Below, piece by piece: positions 12,055 to 23,570 of a stretch of DNA of 64,000 nt (position 1 is its first letter; the number at the start of each line of letters is the position of its first letter). The DNA is taken from positions 328,636 through 392,635 of the forward strand of contig JARBJD010000034.1 in assembly GCA_033064195.1 (NCBI GenBank). Reading direction: 5' to 3'. This stretch comes from Blattamonas nauphoetae (taxonomy: Eukaryota; Preaxostyla; Oxymonadida). Made by a program: the position numbers and the translations under genes. The notes under the pieces were generated by a model. That model saw only the letters and a list, made by a program, of their open reading frames with translations. It was not told where the DNA came from and made no database searches.

Positions 12055-12175
12055 AGTCGAGTGTTCTCCTCACCTGTTCCCCATCTCCAATGCGGAACCT
12101 GCAGCGATTGTCCTCACTCTCCGGTAGTGAGTCGAGCTCGCTGACGACTACTACTCCGCTCCAATACTGATTGGT
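12055..12175 (+). repeat. Dispersed repeat, copy B, left part
   Basis: Matches copy A (4475-4596) in inverted orientation, including the segment GACTACTACTCCGCTCCA. The copy stops at the 8-bp target TGATTGGT (12168-12175) and resumes after the second TGATTGGT at 29257-29264. The 17-kb hAT element therefore split this copy. Confidence 0.75.
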
Positions 12176-12202
12176 TTAGCATGGGTCGGCATGTCCTCCT
12201 CG

Positions 12203-12237
12203 AAAACCCCGTGTCCTATGATAGGACACGGGGTTTT
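12203..12237. repeat. Perfect 35-bp palindrome in left end of the 17-kb hAT
   Basis: Two 17-base arms, AAAACCCCGTGTCCTAT and its exact complement, separated by one base, about 27 bp inside the element end. The core GTGTCCTAT also recurs as GTGTCCTATGGTGG repeats near the right end (28853-29003), so it is probably a subterminal transposase-binding motif. Confidence 0.85.
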
Positions 12238-12815
12238 GGCGCTTAATTAGGCGATGAGAGGGTTCTGTTCTACAAAGCATGTAGATGATGTAATATGAGG
12301 TGATTCACACTTTTTGCACATCAGAGCTCTTTTTTACGTTCATTTGTGATCAATCAGAAGCTAAAAAAGGGAATTGTGTTCGATCAGGGTTAATCACTTT
12401 ACTATTGTTCATCAACCCCAACATTCTTAAACCCACAACATTTTGAGAATGTGTCAGTTTTGTTCTCTCATTTTCTGCCTTATGCCTTCTCATTTCATTT
12501 TGTTCTTTCTCTCATCCCTTCTTTTCACAATATTAATCAGGTTTGAGTCAAAAAACAGAAGAAAACTAAAAAGTCTTCCCTGAACGAAGTGATCTTCCCG
12601 TTATTTTGCGAACCAAAATTCCGTCCCCAAGCTTCAAGAATTGCGATGGGAATCACTACACGTGCTGTATGTTGTCTGCTGTTTTGATTGCTTCAATATG
12701 TCACCCATAGAGATCAAATCTGTCCCGAAACAGAAAACCTGTTCATCACTCCGCAAGGTGGAAACAAAATTTGATTGAAATCAGATTGAAACTTCAAAAG
12801 CAACCATATAAGACG

Positions 12816-15800
12816 ATGAATCCCCTTCTTGCCTTGCTCATTCTCGAACAAAAAACCAAAGTCGAGCGGGGAGTGATTCAAGAAATTACTCATTTGAGAT
12901 CAGATACAATCTCACGAGCTCGAACCATGTTTCGATCAGGGAAGCAAATCCAGAAGAATGGACGACCTTCTGCAATCCCTCAGGCCGAGTTGGCACTATT
13001 TGAATCTTGGCTGCAAAAACAAGTCGATGCGAGTAAATGCATCACTGTTAAAGAAGCACATTCCAAGGTATCTCACGTTTCTTTCGTTCATTGGAATCAT
13101 ACAGCTTGAAGATGTTCTTTCCTCGTCTCCAAACGAAGTGACGAGGCAGATACAGATTGCACCAAACTGGACACACAATCATGTTTCCAATCACCCCAAC
13201 CTTGACTATTCTGTTCCGAAACGAATGGATTCCGCAAAAACAGCTGCTGCAAACGAAACAAATATGATGGAATGGCACAAACAACTTTCAGACATCATCA
13301 TATTAAACAAAATCCAGAAAAACCTGATTTTTAACTGTGATGAAACTGGATTTAGCGAAGTAAAACATTCGCAACAATCAATTATCCATCGCATCAACGA
13401 TCCTCCTCCCCTCCTTCGGAAAAATACAAGAGTGACCAACTTCACTCTTGTTGCATGCGTGTGTGCTGACGGATCATATTTCAAGCCAAGACTAATTTAT
13501 CCAATGAAAACTATACCGGTTGAATTTATCGAGTTGGAGACGTTTGGAATTAAGGTGCTTTGTCAGGGAGACAGTGGTGTCCACTCAGATCTATTTCATC
13601 AATTGTGGACAACTTGGATCCAACCAGCAATCATTAAGAAGAGAAAGAAGGCAAATCAAACCGGTCAGTGGGCATTGTTCATTATGGACAATTGTTCGTC
13701 ACATCTCTCATCTTCCGTCTCTCAACTAGCTCTCCAAAATCAAATCCACATCCTCACGTTGCCACCAGGGCTTTCCAAAAATACCCATAATTTTCTGGGT
13801 GATTTCGAAAAAATGGAAAACACCAAATTGTCTTTAGAAAACTCTGTCAAAGTAAATACATCAAAGATAGACAATAATATTATCTGAAAGTGAAAGTTTC
13901 TCCCGATTGAATGAAAAGAAGATAATAAAGGGTAAATCTTGATCTGTCCTTCTGAATTTGAGACTAAGAATGGCGAAAGTTGTGTGAATCTTTGCGCGAT
14001 TGTCGGTGATTGCGGAGGAGATGAGAGGATGTTTTCTTTCTTCTTCGTGTCATTGTTTTTAAGGAAAAGGAGAGTTTGCATGGATTGCTTGTATTAATTA
14101 TTATTTTCTTCTTGTTGAGGAATGGTCTGGAATAATGGTAGTGTTGTTGTTGATCTAGTTCCTTTTTTAGGGATTGTTGTGGGGGAGTGTTGATACTGAT
14201 GTTGATCTTGTTCTTCTTCACAGATTGTCGATGATCCTACAAAGTCGGCAAAATCCACGGACAAACGTGATGAATCCAATCGAAGTCAACACAAATAGGG
14301 ACGTACAGGTCCATACTGTGCAATTTTTTCTCGTCTGGAATACTCGGATCATCACATCGTCTGACCCTTGTCGAACTTGGCATGATACCACCCTTTTCTC
14401 AGGCGATGATTAATACTGAGAACCACGAAGATATGGAGAACTAATTTCTGGTTCCAATTACTTCGATAGCAACGACTTCAAGTGTGATCTCCATTCGTCA
14501 ACCTTCTCTCCCTCTAATTCACTTAATTGTAGGTTCTGGATAAAAACCAATGTTTGATACGGGAGGTGTTCTGATATTTGTTGGTCCGCTCACAGCAGAT
14601 CACAATCACAACAAATATTTCGTGATGACTGGTCTCATCTGCTGCATTCCCTCGCCACTGCAAATATTGCTTTCATACGCTCACACATCTTTCTTTCCAA
14701 GACTCTGCCTTGAATGAGATCATCTTTTTAGTCAGTCTCCCACTCCTTCAAGTTATCACACAAGAGACCAAGGAATTTACTCCTCGTTTCGCTCAAACCG
14801 CGCTCTTCATCATTGCACTTGTCACCAGTTTGTCCTTCATCGCATTTTATCGACGGATTAGTGCCCTTATTCATTCCGTTGAATTTTCTGGAGGATCCGA
14901 AACAGCTTGCTCTCCCATCGTTCAAACTCTGTATAAACGGCCTATTTCCGTCAATTGATTCCCCAAAACGTGTTAAACACTCTTTTCCCATCCTCTAAGC
15001 CACTAACGACTCGCTGTTGACCAAGTACAACCTCATGCAACTCCTCATCACCATTCTGGATCGATTCATCGACATGTGCTTCGACTTAAAACACACAATT
15101 CCTTTGATTCTTCATCTCGTTCTCCTGGTACAACCACATTTCCTTTCAAGACTCGGATATGCTGATCGAATGCGATGGCGTGAATGTACATCTGGATATC
15201 AGCGAGAAGACCCTCAACAAGGAAATAAAAGAATCAGCCCTGGACATCATTCAGAACGCCACTCCTCCCTCACATTCCTCACTCGCAAAAATTCATTCAT
15301 CCTCGTCAACCAGCATCGCTTTCACCATCATCGAGAACATTTCAACGATGTTCATGTTCCTCTCCAGTTCTCTGTTCGCACCAACGCTTCTGGAATTGGG
15401 TAGTATCACGCCTCTTCAACTGATCCTGATTACGAGCCAGAAACAGACGAAGAGATCCACACTCATCTCCCTCCTACTTGCTTTACGCACACACAATCGC
15501 ACCAGCACATATGCACATCCACACACTCACGCACACACACTCCTGCACGCGCACACATACTCACTCCTGCACGCCCACACACATTCTCACGCACCCGCAC
15601 GCCTGCACACTCACGCACGCACACTCTCACACGCATGCACTTGCACACTCACACACGTATGCGCACACGCTCACGCACACTCCCACTTCAATCGAAAATA
15701 TCATCAGCTTTCTCGCTTTCATTCGCAACGCCGTCTTATCTCTCATCCCAAAGGGCATTCTGACAATTTTGATGTTGGTGACGGTCGACCACATCATTCA

Positions 15801-18800
15801 GGGGGATACTCGACGACTTTGTCGACAAGACATTGAACACGTTCGTCACAACTTGCTCCAATCAGACGGAGTTGATCATACAGAAGAAGATGGCTGAGTC
15901 GAAGAAAAATAACGAAAAGAATAGCACCGTTTCAACAAACAAATCGTTCACAATAGTCTCACAGTCCTCCTCCATCTCGTTCAGCACTCCAACAAGTCCA
16001 CAGTCAGGCGCGCGCGTCGGAAACAAGCAGACTCCAGTCACACTCAGTTTGTACACAGCCTTCTCATCATCCCCCTCGCGCACATCCTTCGCATCGTCCC
16101 TACCGCGCACATCGTTCACATCGTCCCTACCGCGCACATCCTTCGCATCGTCCCTTCCGCGCACATCCTTCGCATCGTCCCCTCGCGCACATCGTTCACA
16201 TCGTCCCTTCCGCGCACATCCTTCGCATCGTCCCTACCGCGCACATCGTTCACATCGTCCCTACCGCGCACATCCTTCGCATCGTCCCTTCCGCGCACAT
16301 CGTTCACATCGTCCCTTCCGCGCACATCCTTCGCATCGTCCCTACCGCGCACATCCTTCGCATCGTCCCCCTCGCGCACATCGTTCACATCGTCCCTTCC
16401 GCGCACATCCTTCGCATCGTCCCTACCGCGCACATCGTTCACATCGTCCCTTCCGCGCACATCCTTCGCATCGTCCCTTCCGCGCACATCCTTCGCATCG
16501 TCCCTTCCGCGCACATCCTTCGCATCGTCCCTTCCGCGCACATCCTTCGCATCGTCCCTTCCGCGCACATCCTTCGCATCGTCCCCTCGCGCACATCGTT
16601 CACATCGTCCCTTCCGCGCACATCCTTCGCATCGTCCCCCTCGCGCACATCGTTCACATCGTCCCTTCCGCGCACATCCTTCGCATCGTCCCTTCCGCGC
16701 ACATCCTTCGCATCGTCCCCTCGCGCACATCCTTCGCATCGTCCCTTCCGCGCACATCGTTCACATCGTCCCTTCCGCGCACATCGTTCACATCGTCCCT
16801 TCCGCGCACATCCTTCGCATCGTCCCTTCCGCGCACATCCTTCGCATCGTCCCCTCGCGCACATCCTTCGCATCGTCCCTTCCGCGCACATCCTTCGCAT
16901 CGTCCCTACCGCGCACATCGTTCACATCGTCCCTACCGCGCACATCCTTCGCATCGTCCCTTCCGCGCACATCGTTCACATCGTCCCCCTCGCGCACATC
17001 CTTCGCATCGTCCCCCTCGCGCACATCGTTCACATCGTCCCTTCCGCGCACATCCTTCGCATCGTCCCCCTCGCGCACATCGTTCACATCGTCCCTTCCG
17101 CGCACATCCTTCGCATCGTCCCTTCCGCGCACATCCTTCGCATCGTCCCCTCGCGCACATCCTTCGCATCGTCCCTTCCGCGCACATCCTTCGCATCGTC
17201 CCTACCGCGCACATCGTTCACATCGTCCCTACCGCGCACATCCTTCGCATCGTCCCTTCCGCGCACATCGTTCACATCGTCCCCCTCGCGCACATCCTTC
17301 GCATCGTCCCTACCGCGCACATCGTTCACATCGTCCCTTCCGCGCACATCCTTCGCATCGTCCCCCTCGCGCACATCGTTCACATCGTCCCTTCCGCGCA
17401 CATCCTTCGCATCGTCCCTTCCGCGCACATCCTTCGCATCGTCCCCCTCGCGCACATCCTTCGCATCGTCCCTTCCGCGCACATCCTTCGCATCGTCCCT
17501 ACCGCGCACATCGTTCACATCGTCCCTTCCGCGCACATCCTTCGCATCGTCCCCCTCGCCCGCAACGTTCACATCGCTCCTCCCTCGCAATCAGTGATCT
17601 GTTTCATTTGCTTGTTTCATCATTATTCATCCAAATTGCTCAGAACCTCATCGCTTCGAACCTCAGTCTCTCTCAACGCATTGTCGGTCTGTTTGCTAAC
17701 CTCGCAACTCGTCGTTCGCATCACGGGCAAGAGGGAAGGAACAGAAAACAATCATGATCACAACAACATCACCTCTCTGCGTGCCCACTTTGCAACTCAT
17801 CCATGATTGTGTTGTTGCCGCGATCAACATCGTACATGTCCTGCGCTCGTCGAACGGTGACACACTGCCCTTCGATGCTGTTGAAGTGTCGACGTCCTCA
17901 CTGTAGACGCAGCCAGGATGAAGAAGAACGAGAAGCACTTTGAAAGTGGATATGAAATCATCAGGAGTGGGTGACAGAGGAAGAGAAGAGTGCGAAAGTT
18001 TCTCAGTTCCATACTGGACACTCTTATTCGATGGGAGATGGGAAAGATGAAAAGAGACATCGAGAAGATCATTCCTGGCAGTTTGTGTCAAAGTATTGTC
18101 TCTTCAATCACTTCATGAACCGATTTCTGATTGTGGAATGACTAGAATGTGATATTAGAAAGTTTGTATCATTGAGAAAAATATGGGGAAGTGATCAATC
18201 CCTGATCTCGCTATCAAGATGAAATTGTTTCGAATGCTCCAAGGGTAATGTTCGCACGAATTATATCAACATGAAAAATCTTAAATCTGAACAAATTGAG
18301 CAAGTCGGCTCCGTGGGTGGAAAGCCCTGGTTGCCACCCAATACCACCAACCTCACTCAGCCACTCGACGATCGAATTTTTCAGAATCTCAAAAGAAGCT
18401 ACTCATCGTCTTACTCTATTCCACACCCATTCACACAAGTTGGGCATCGTCAGGCAATTACGAGAGCGCTTCCAAATGCAATTCAAACCGCATTCAGACG
18501 AACAGTCATCGAAGCAGCATTTAGAAGGTGTGGAATTCAGCCACTAGATTCGAGACCACTTCTCGACAGACTTCCAAAGCAAGAAAATGATTCCGAAAAC
18601 CAATCTCAGTCAACAATTCAGAAGTTTGCAAATGCATCATTTGCATCGGTTAAGCCAGTCGTGAAATCTGGAATCCTCTTGACGACACAGGAGTACATTT
18701 CTGAGAAGAAAAAAAAAGAAAACGAGATCAAAGAAAGAGCGACCAAGCGTGAAAGGAAGAAAATTCCAAACGTGAAGTTGGGAATCCGAAAATGCACGCC

Positions 18801-18969
18801 AAAAACCTTGAGAAGAAAGAAAGAGAAGGAAAAAAAACAGGCTCTCCCAGCTCAAAAACCAAAAATGAATGCAACAAAACCAAAACGGAAGTCATACAAG
18901 GGACTACTCAGGAGGATGCAGACAAATGACAAAATGGGAAGATCACTTCGTTCATGGAAGACTTTTTAG
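12816..18969 (+). CDS. pogo-type transposase, one intron, split by hAT
   Basis: Three coding pieces: 12816-13067, 13105-13765 and 18338-18969. The first two join across a 37-nt GT-AG intron. The second and third join exactly in frame (HILTLPP then NTTNLTQPLD) once the hAT insertion and one 8-bp target copy are removed. This gives 514 residues from the ATG at 12816. DDE motifs: IFNCDETGFS, LFIMDNCSSHLS and LPPNTTNLTQPLD. The tail is very basic (runs of K and R), as in pogo nuclear transposases. The frame is open above the ATG and an upstream ATG frame lies near 12699, so an extra 5' exon is possible. As it stands the gene is disrupted by the 4.6-kb insertion but has no other visible damage. 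Confidence 0.85.
13068..13104 (+). other. 37-nt GT-AG intron in pogo transposase
   Basis: Begins GTATCTCACG and ends TCATACAG. Removal joins ...AHSK to LEDVLSSSP in frame. The unspliced frame hits a stop at 13107. The length fits very short protist introns. Confidence 0.75.
14700..15900 (+). other. Host-like decayed coding fragments inside nested hAT
   Basis: Several plus-strand frames have protein-like composition: a hydrophobic helix near 14770-14870 (FAQTALFIIALVTSLSFIAF) and a Leu/Ser-rich stretch at about 15160-15480. They lie in different frames without starts or a shared gene structure. They could be remnants of a captured host gene; no family can be named firmly. Confidence 0.3.
15485..15690. 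repeat. CA-rich microsatellite
   Basis: About 200 bp of interspersed CACACA, CACGCA and CTCACG steps, with alternating purine-pyrimidine character over most of its length, a composition that can adopt Z-form DNA. Long histidine-rich frames here are compositional only. Confidence 0.8.
16073..17572. repeat. 27-bp minisatellite, about 55 units
   Basis: Head-to-tail array of CGCGCACATCCTTCGCATCG plus TCCCTTC. Two sequence states alternate (CCTTCGCA or CGTTCACA), as do three linkers (TTC, TAC and CCCTCG). Linker length changes shift the frame, so the long frames on both strands are shadows. It lies wholly inside the nested hAT element. Confidence 0.9.
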
Positions 18970-19191
18970 TTTTCTTCTGTTTTTTGACTCAAACCTGATT
19001 AATATTGTGAAAAGAAGGGATGAGAGAAAGAACAAAATGAAATGAGAAGGCATAAGGCAGAAAATGAGAGAACAAAACTGACACATTCTCAAAATGTTGT
19101 GGGTTTAAGAATGTTGGGGGTTGATGAACAATAGTATGAAGGTTCGATCAAGTCTGAAAAGAAATGAACACGTAAAACCGACCACATAGAA

Positions 19192-20037
19192 TTAGTATTT
19201 GAGAAATGAGAAAAAAAAATTGTAGTTACGAGAGAATGAGGAACACAGAACAATCAAGACGAAAGAAATGAAGCAGTGAGGTCGTAAAGTGACAGGGAAG
19301 CGTGGTGATGGAGAAACCGCACACCTCACGTGCTCTGGGTTGACAGACCGGGCAATGTCAACGAGTTGGGAGAGGAGCTCCAAGCGGAGCAGGCATTCAG
19401 TCTTGGCGAGGTCAGAGTGAGACATACACATCAGCAGCGCGTAAAATAGAAGCTTGATAGGAATCGAGGGAAACGGAAGAGTGGATGACATCGGCAGCAG
19501 CCTCTCAATCGTGAAGCGGCGCAATACGTAGTCTTTCGAAACAATGCTGGTGTTAGTCGACAACAGAGCGGACAGAACGAGCTTCCTGTCCATCAACATG
19601 GCAGCAACGTCGATATCGGCCGCTGATTCGAGAGCGGTCAAAATATCATGGACGTTGAGCGAGTTTCCACTTGGTGAGAATGTGTGGAAGAAATCGTGAG
19701 ATAGAAGAAAGAATTGCGAAAGAGGAGCTTGGAAAGAAGTCAAAAGAGTATCCGTCTTCTGATTATTGTTGAGTTCGAGACGGGGACCAGTTGTATTTGA
19801 TGTTGGAGTGAGTTTCTTTCTTAGGATCAGATAATCGTCCTTGAGTGTTGAAGAGGAAATGGTTGCATTAAATTGGGGGAAGGAGGGAGTGGATATCAAC
19901 TTTAGAGTAGAGATGATATCCGACGAGCTGTTCCCTTCGCTTTTTGTTTCGGTTCTGACTGAACACGAAACGTCCGATGTAGAGGGTGAGACTGACTCAC
20001 AAATACACTGGATGCTGGTGACGATTGTTATGTGAGC
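19192..20037 (-). CDS. Unknown Ser/Leu-rich protein fragment
   Basis: The minus-strand frame is open well above its first candidate start (about 19899), to at least 20037. It has a Ser/Thr-rich N-terminal part, then a helical, leucine-rich part (around 19350-19640; DIDVAAMLMDRKLVLSALLS, FYALLMCMSHSDLAKTECL). This looks like a helical-repeat or domain fragment of host type. A Pro/Ser-rich frame upstream (20028-20402) may be the preceding exon, but I could not place a convincing intron. It lies between the pogo element and a hAT MITE inside the 17-kb hAT, so it is probably captured host sequence or an accessory gene. Confidence 0.35.
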   Translation of the reverse strand, partial: AHITIVTSIQCICESVSPSTSDVSCSVRTETKSEGNSSSDIISTLKLISTPSFPQFNATISSSTLKDDYLILRKKLTPTSNTTGPRLELNNNQKTDTLLTSFQAPLSQFFLLSHDFFHTFSPSGNSLNVHDILTALESAADIDVAAMLMDRKLVLSALLSTNTSIVSKDYVLRRFTIERLLPMSSTLPFPSIPIKLLFYALLMCMSHSDLAKTECLLRLELLSQLVDIARSVNPEHVRCAVSPSPRFPVTLRPHCFISFVLIVLCSSFSRNYNFFFSFLKY

Positions 20038-20402
20038 AGTGAAGTGACTTGTTTGTTCTTCGGAGTAAAGATGACTTTTGAGGAGTGGGTGAATTTGGCA
20101 GTCGATGGGGAGAACGAATGGGCGGAGGAAGAGCCAGTACAGGGTGAGACCGTTGCTGGTGTGACAAGTTGAGAGACAGAATCCGAAGATTCATGCAAGT
20201 CACGCGGCGGAAATCGATTAGTTGGTTCGGAGAGCAAACAATGCTTGTAGACTACAGGGGCTGGCGTTGGAGATTGGAGTGACGGAAACGATGTGTCGTG
20301 ATAAAACGATGCGACGATAGGCAGGCATCTCTGGTCAACCCCAGTCCGATCAAAAGAAAGCTGTGGCGTGTGTTCATTTTCACATGATCCATTGGTATTC
20401 AC
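20028..20402 (-). CDS. Pro/Ser-rich frame, possible upstream exon
   Basis: An open minus-strand frame of about 125 codons rich in P, S, T and H, just upstream (in minus sense) of the leucine-rich frame at 19192-20037 and overlapping it slightly. It contains no known motif. It is cut at its N-terminal side by the hAT MITE starting at 20421. It may be part of the same gene with an intron or frameshift between them, or simple non-coding sequence. Confidence 0.25.
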   Translation of the reverse strand: MNTNGSCENEHTPQLSFDRTGVDQRCLPIVASFYHDTSFPSLQSPTPAPVVYKHCLLSEPTNRFPPRDLHESSDSVSQLVTPATVSPCTGSSSAHSFSPSTAKFTHSSKVIFTPKNKQVTSLLT

Positions 20403-20420
20403 TGGGTGACGGACGGATAA

Positions 20421-21320
20421 CAGGGGTTTTGGAACCGGAGGCCAGCCTTAAATAAATTAATATGGTAAACGAGATATCTCATTTTGAAATGGAAAGAAGC
20501 AAAAAACCGTAAAAGTGAAGAGAAAATAGTGATTACTCAATTGTCTAGTTTTGGAGTCCGTTTTAGCTTCCAGTGCAAATGTCACCCAGATTGCTGTAGA
20601 TTGTATTCACATCGGACTATTCGGAAAATGTGGCGATTTTTCATCAAACAGTGGAGATTTTCTGCCGGTAATGTGCTTGGAGATAGAATTATTGCCAGTT
20701 TTTTTCAAAGTGCAGACAGATGTAATAGGTCCTATTTTGACGGAAGAAATAGAATCAAGAACGAGTATATGTTTCAAAATGGGATATTTGGTGATTTTGT
20801 CCTTTCCATGACTAGATCCGACCATCTGATTGAGATGACGACATTCCGAGATGGCTATCGATGATATTCCAAGTAAAAATCCAAATTTCTGTTTCAATGT
20901 CTTCCAGAAAACTTCAGTTCGGCTGCCAAAGTCGAATATCACTTCTGTGTCCCTGCTCAACAAACACTCGTTCGAGAGTGTTGATCGCTGAGGATTTCAT
21001 TGACAACGGAGAAAGTTTATGGAAATGGAGGAAAAACAATGGTAGAGGTGGAGAGTTGAATATTGAATCTGATGGTTGTTTTTCCAGTTCACACTTTAAA
21101 AAATGAAGAAAATGAGCAAAAACGATCAGCTCCGCATTTGCTCAATAAGAGGTTTTCAACCTTCTCCGTGATTTTCTCGCCATTTCTCCGTATTCTCTTT
21201 TGGTGTTTTTTTTATTTTCAAAAAAGAATCACCCAGAGCGTCAGAGTGGCGAAAAGTGAACTTTCTCTGCCTCCACCAACAGTGTATTACCCATAAATTC
21301 CTCCGGTTCCAAAACCCCTG
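20421..21320. mobile_element. 900-bp hAT MITE
   Basis: Exact 8-bp duplication ACGGATAA (20413-20420 and 21321-21328). Ends CAGGGGTTTTGGAACCGGAG and complement. No transposase frame inside. The CAGGGG start with an 8-bp target copy is typical of hAT. Its terminal sequence differs from the other hAT families in the window. Confidence 0.9.
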
Positions 21321-21767
21321 ACGGATAATCATAGCGAGAATAAATTAGGGACATACATCAATCTCCTCCATCTTCTACTTCTCCATTTCCTTTTCACTGC
21401 TCGCTCTCTCTTCATGCTTTTTTATTGCTTCAACTACTTGGATGTATGCTCTGTTCGTCACTCTCGAACGAGTTGATGAAGAGATCGTGGGTGTTGTGCA
21501 TTGAAAATGAGATCTATTTGAAAATAAAGAGGAAAAGCAACGGGAAAACAGCGGGAAACTTCCAAAGATGGTGATTCGAGTTCGAATTCGAGAAATAAAA
21601 ATATGAAGGTTCGATCAAGCCATCGAAGAAGCAGAACACCCAAAACAAACCAGAAATTTTGAAAAAGGAGAAATGGGAAAGAAATCCACATGAGAAGTTT
21701 ACAACAAAGAAGGAAAGCCAGCAGATCACTGTGGATTTTTGTGGAGAGATTTGAGAAGCAAGAGACA

Positions 21768-23228
21768 GATGCGCAGAGTCGGGTTATGCGAGGGATGGAT
21801 GCGCAGAGTTGGGTTATGCGAGGGATGGATGCGCAGAGTTGGGTTATGCGAGGGATGGATGCGCAGAGTCGGGTTATGCGAAGGATGGATGCGCAGAGTT
21901 GAGTTATGCGAGGGATGGATGCGCAGAGTCGGGTTATGCGAGGGATGGATGCGCAGAGTCGGGTTATGCGAGGGATGGATGCGCAGAGTTGGGTTATGCG
22001 AGGGATGGATGCGCAGAGTTGGGTTATGCGAGGGATGGATGCGCAGAGTCGGGTTATGCGAAGGATGGATGCGCAGAGTTGAGTTATGCGAGGGATGGAT
22101 GCGCAGAGTTGGGTTATGCGAGGGATGGATGCGCAGAGTCGGGTTATGCGAGGGATGGATGCGCAGAGTTGAGTTATGCGAGGGATGGATGCGCAGAGTC
22201 GGGTTATGCGAGGGATGGATGCGCAGAGTTGGGTTATGCGAGGGATGGATGCGCAGAGTTGGGTTATGCGAGGGATGGATGCGCAGAGTCGGGTTATGCG
22301 AAGGATGGATGCGCAGAGTCGGGTTACGCGAGGGATGGATGCGCAGAGTCGGGTTATGCGAGGGATGGATGCGCAGAGTCGGGTTATGCGAGGGATGGAT
22401 GCGCAGAGTCGGGTTATGCGAGGGATGGATGCGCAGAGTTGGGTTATGCGAGGGATGGATGCGCAGAGTCGGGTTACGCGAGGGACGGATGCGCAGAGTC
22501 GGGTTATGCGAGGGATGGATGCGCAGAGTTGGGTTATGCGAGGGATGGATGCGCAGAGTTGGGTTATGCGAGGGATGGATGCGCAGAGTCGGGTTATGCG
22601 AGGGATGGATGCGCAGAGTTGAGTTATGCGAGGGATGGATGCGCAGAGTTGGGTTATGCGAGGGATGGATGCGCAGAGTCGGGTTATGCGAGGGATGGAT
22701 GCGCAGAGTCGGGTTATGCGATGGATGGATGCGCAGAGTCGGGTTATGCGAGGGATGGATGCGCAGAGTTGGGTTATGCGAGGGATGGATGCGCAGAGTC
22801 GGGTTATGCGAGGGATGGATGCGCAGAGTTGAGTTATGCGAGGGATGGATGCGCAGAGTCGGGTTATGCGAGGGATGGATGCGCAGAGTTGGGTTATGCG
22901 AGGGATGGATGCGCAGAGTTGGGTTATGCGAGGGATGGATGCGCAGAGTCGGGTTATGCGATGGATGGATGCGCAGAGTCGGGTTATGCGATGGATGGAT
23001 GCGCAGAGTCGGGTTATGCGAGGGATGGATGCGCAGAGTTGGGTTATGCGAGGGATGGATGCGCAGAGTTGGGTTATGCGAGGGATGGATGCGCAGAGTC
23101 GGGTTATGCGAGGGATGGATGCGCAGAGTTGGGTTATGCGAGGGATGGATGCGCAGAGTTGGGTTATGCGAGGGATGGATGCGCAGAGTCGGGTTATGCG
23201 AGGGATGGATGCGCAGAGTCGGGTTATG
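21768..23228. repeat. 30-bp minisatellite, about 49 units
   Basis: Exact 30-bp period of GGGATGGATGCGCAGAGTCG plus GGTTATGCGA. Units vary at a few positions (GAGTC or GAGTT, GGGTT or GAGTT, AGGG or AAGG or ATGG), in recurring runs that suggest a higher-order repeat. Since 30 is divisible by 3 and the unit has no stop in several frames, four or more frames of over 500 codons open on both strands; they are not evidence of genes. It lies inside the 17-kb hAT. Confidence 0.95.
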
Positions 23229-23570
23229 CAAGAGAAGCAAGTGGGTGTACAATTCTTTGCGTTTTCGAGATTGTCATCCATATCGAGGATGTCGTTGCCG
23301 TTTGGATCGAACCCGGAATGCGTCGTGTGCCCGACTTAATCTCACAGGCTGAATGTAAAGTTCTGTCCTTGATCGCGCACGCTGACGGTGTCGGAGTAAC
23401 TTATACATACTGCAGGGCTCCACAGATGATGTAGCCGGAAGAGAATCTTTTGGTATTGGCAGGCATCGATCTCCTCATTCAATAACGAAAAGTCAACCAT
23501 TTTGGATTCACCATGTCCGATTAGTCTGGACTCTTGAATGAATGTGAAATTGTCCACATTGTTCAGGGGG

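Larger units (their letters stand above)
13766..18329. mobile_element. 4.6-kb hAT-type element inserted in pogo transposase
   Basis: Exact 8-bp duplication GTTGCCAC (13758-13765 and 18330-18337). Ends begin CAGGGCTTTCC. The right end continues, inverted, as CAGGGCTTTCCACCCACGG, nearly matching the left end of the hAT at 54974, so both belong to one family. No transposase is recognisable inside. Instead there are diverged host-like fragments (14.7-15.9 and 17.6-17.9 kb), a CA-rich microsatellite and a 1.5-kb minisatellite. It looks non-autonomous, with captured sequence. Confidence 0.85.
12402..19134 (+). mobile_element. pogo-type element, split by a hAT insertion
   Basis: Flanked by TA (12400-12401 and 19135-19136). 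The ends CTATTGTTCATCAACCCC and its complement head inverted repeats of about 200 bp (to roughly 12600 and from roughly 18940). TA target and the transposase inside define a pogo-type member of Tc1/mariner. Without the nested hAT it would be about 2.16 kb, a normal autonomous size. Confidence 0.9.

Noticed and set aside
15463-15897. Histidine/threonine-rich proteins
   Set aside because: CA-rich microsatellite read in several frames.
16073-17572. CRISPR-like array of short repeats
   Set aside because: Units are head-to-tail without unique spacers, and the DNA is eukaryotic; it is a minisatellite.
19142-19160. GGTTCGATCAAG as a tRNA T-arm
   Set aside because: No acceptor, D-arm or anticodon stem around it. 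No tRNA or rRNA gene was recognised anywhere in the window.
19135-21620. Direct repeat ATGAAGGTTCGATCAAG at about 19135 and 21602 as a target duplication of a further element
   Set aside because: No inverted ends at these sites, and the first lies just at the pogo border; probably duplicated host sequence.
21739-23434. Long frames of over 500 codons on both strands
   Set aside because: They follow from a stop-free 30-bp unit divisible by 3; no start context or non-repeat domain supports a gene.
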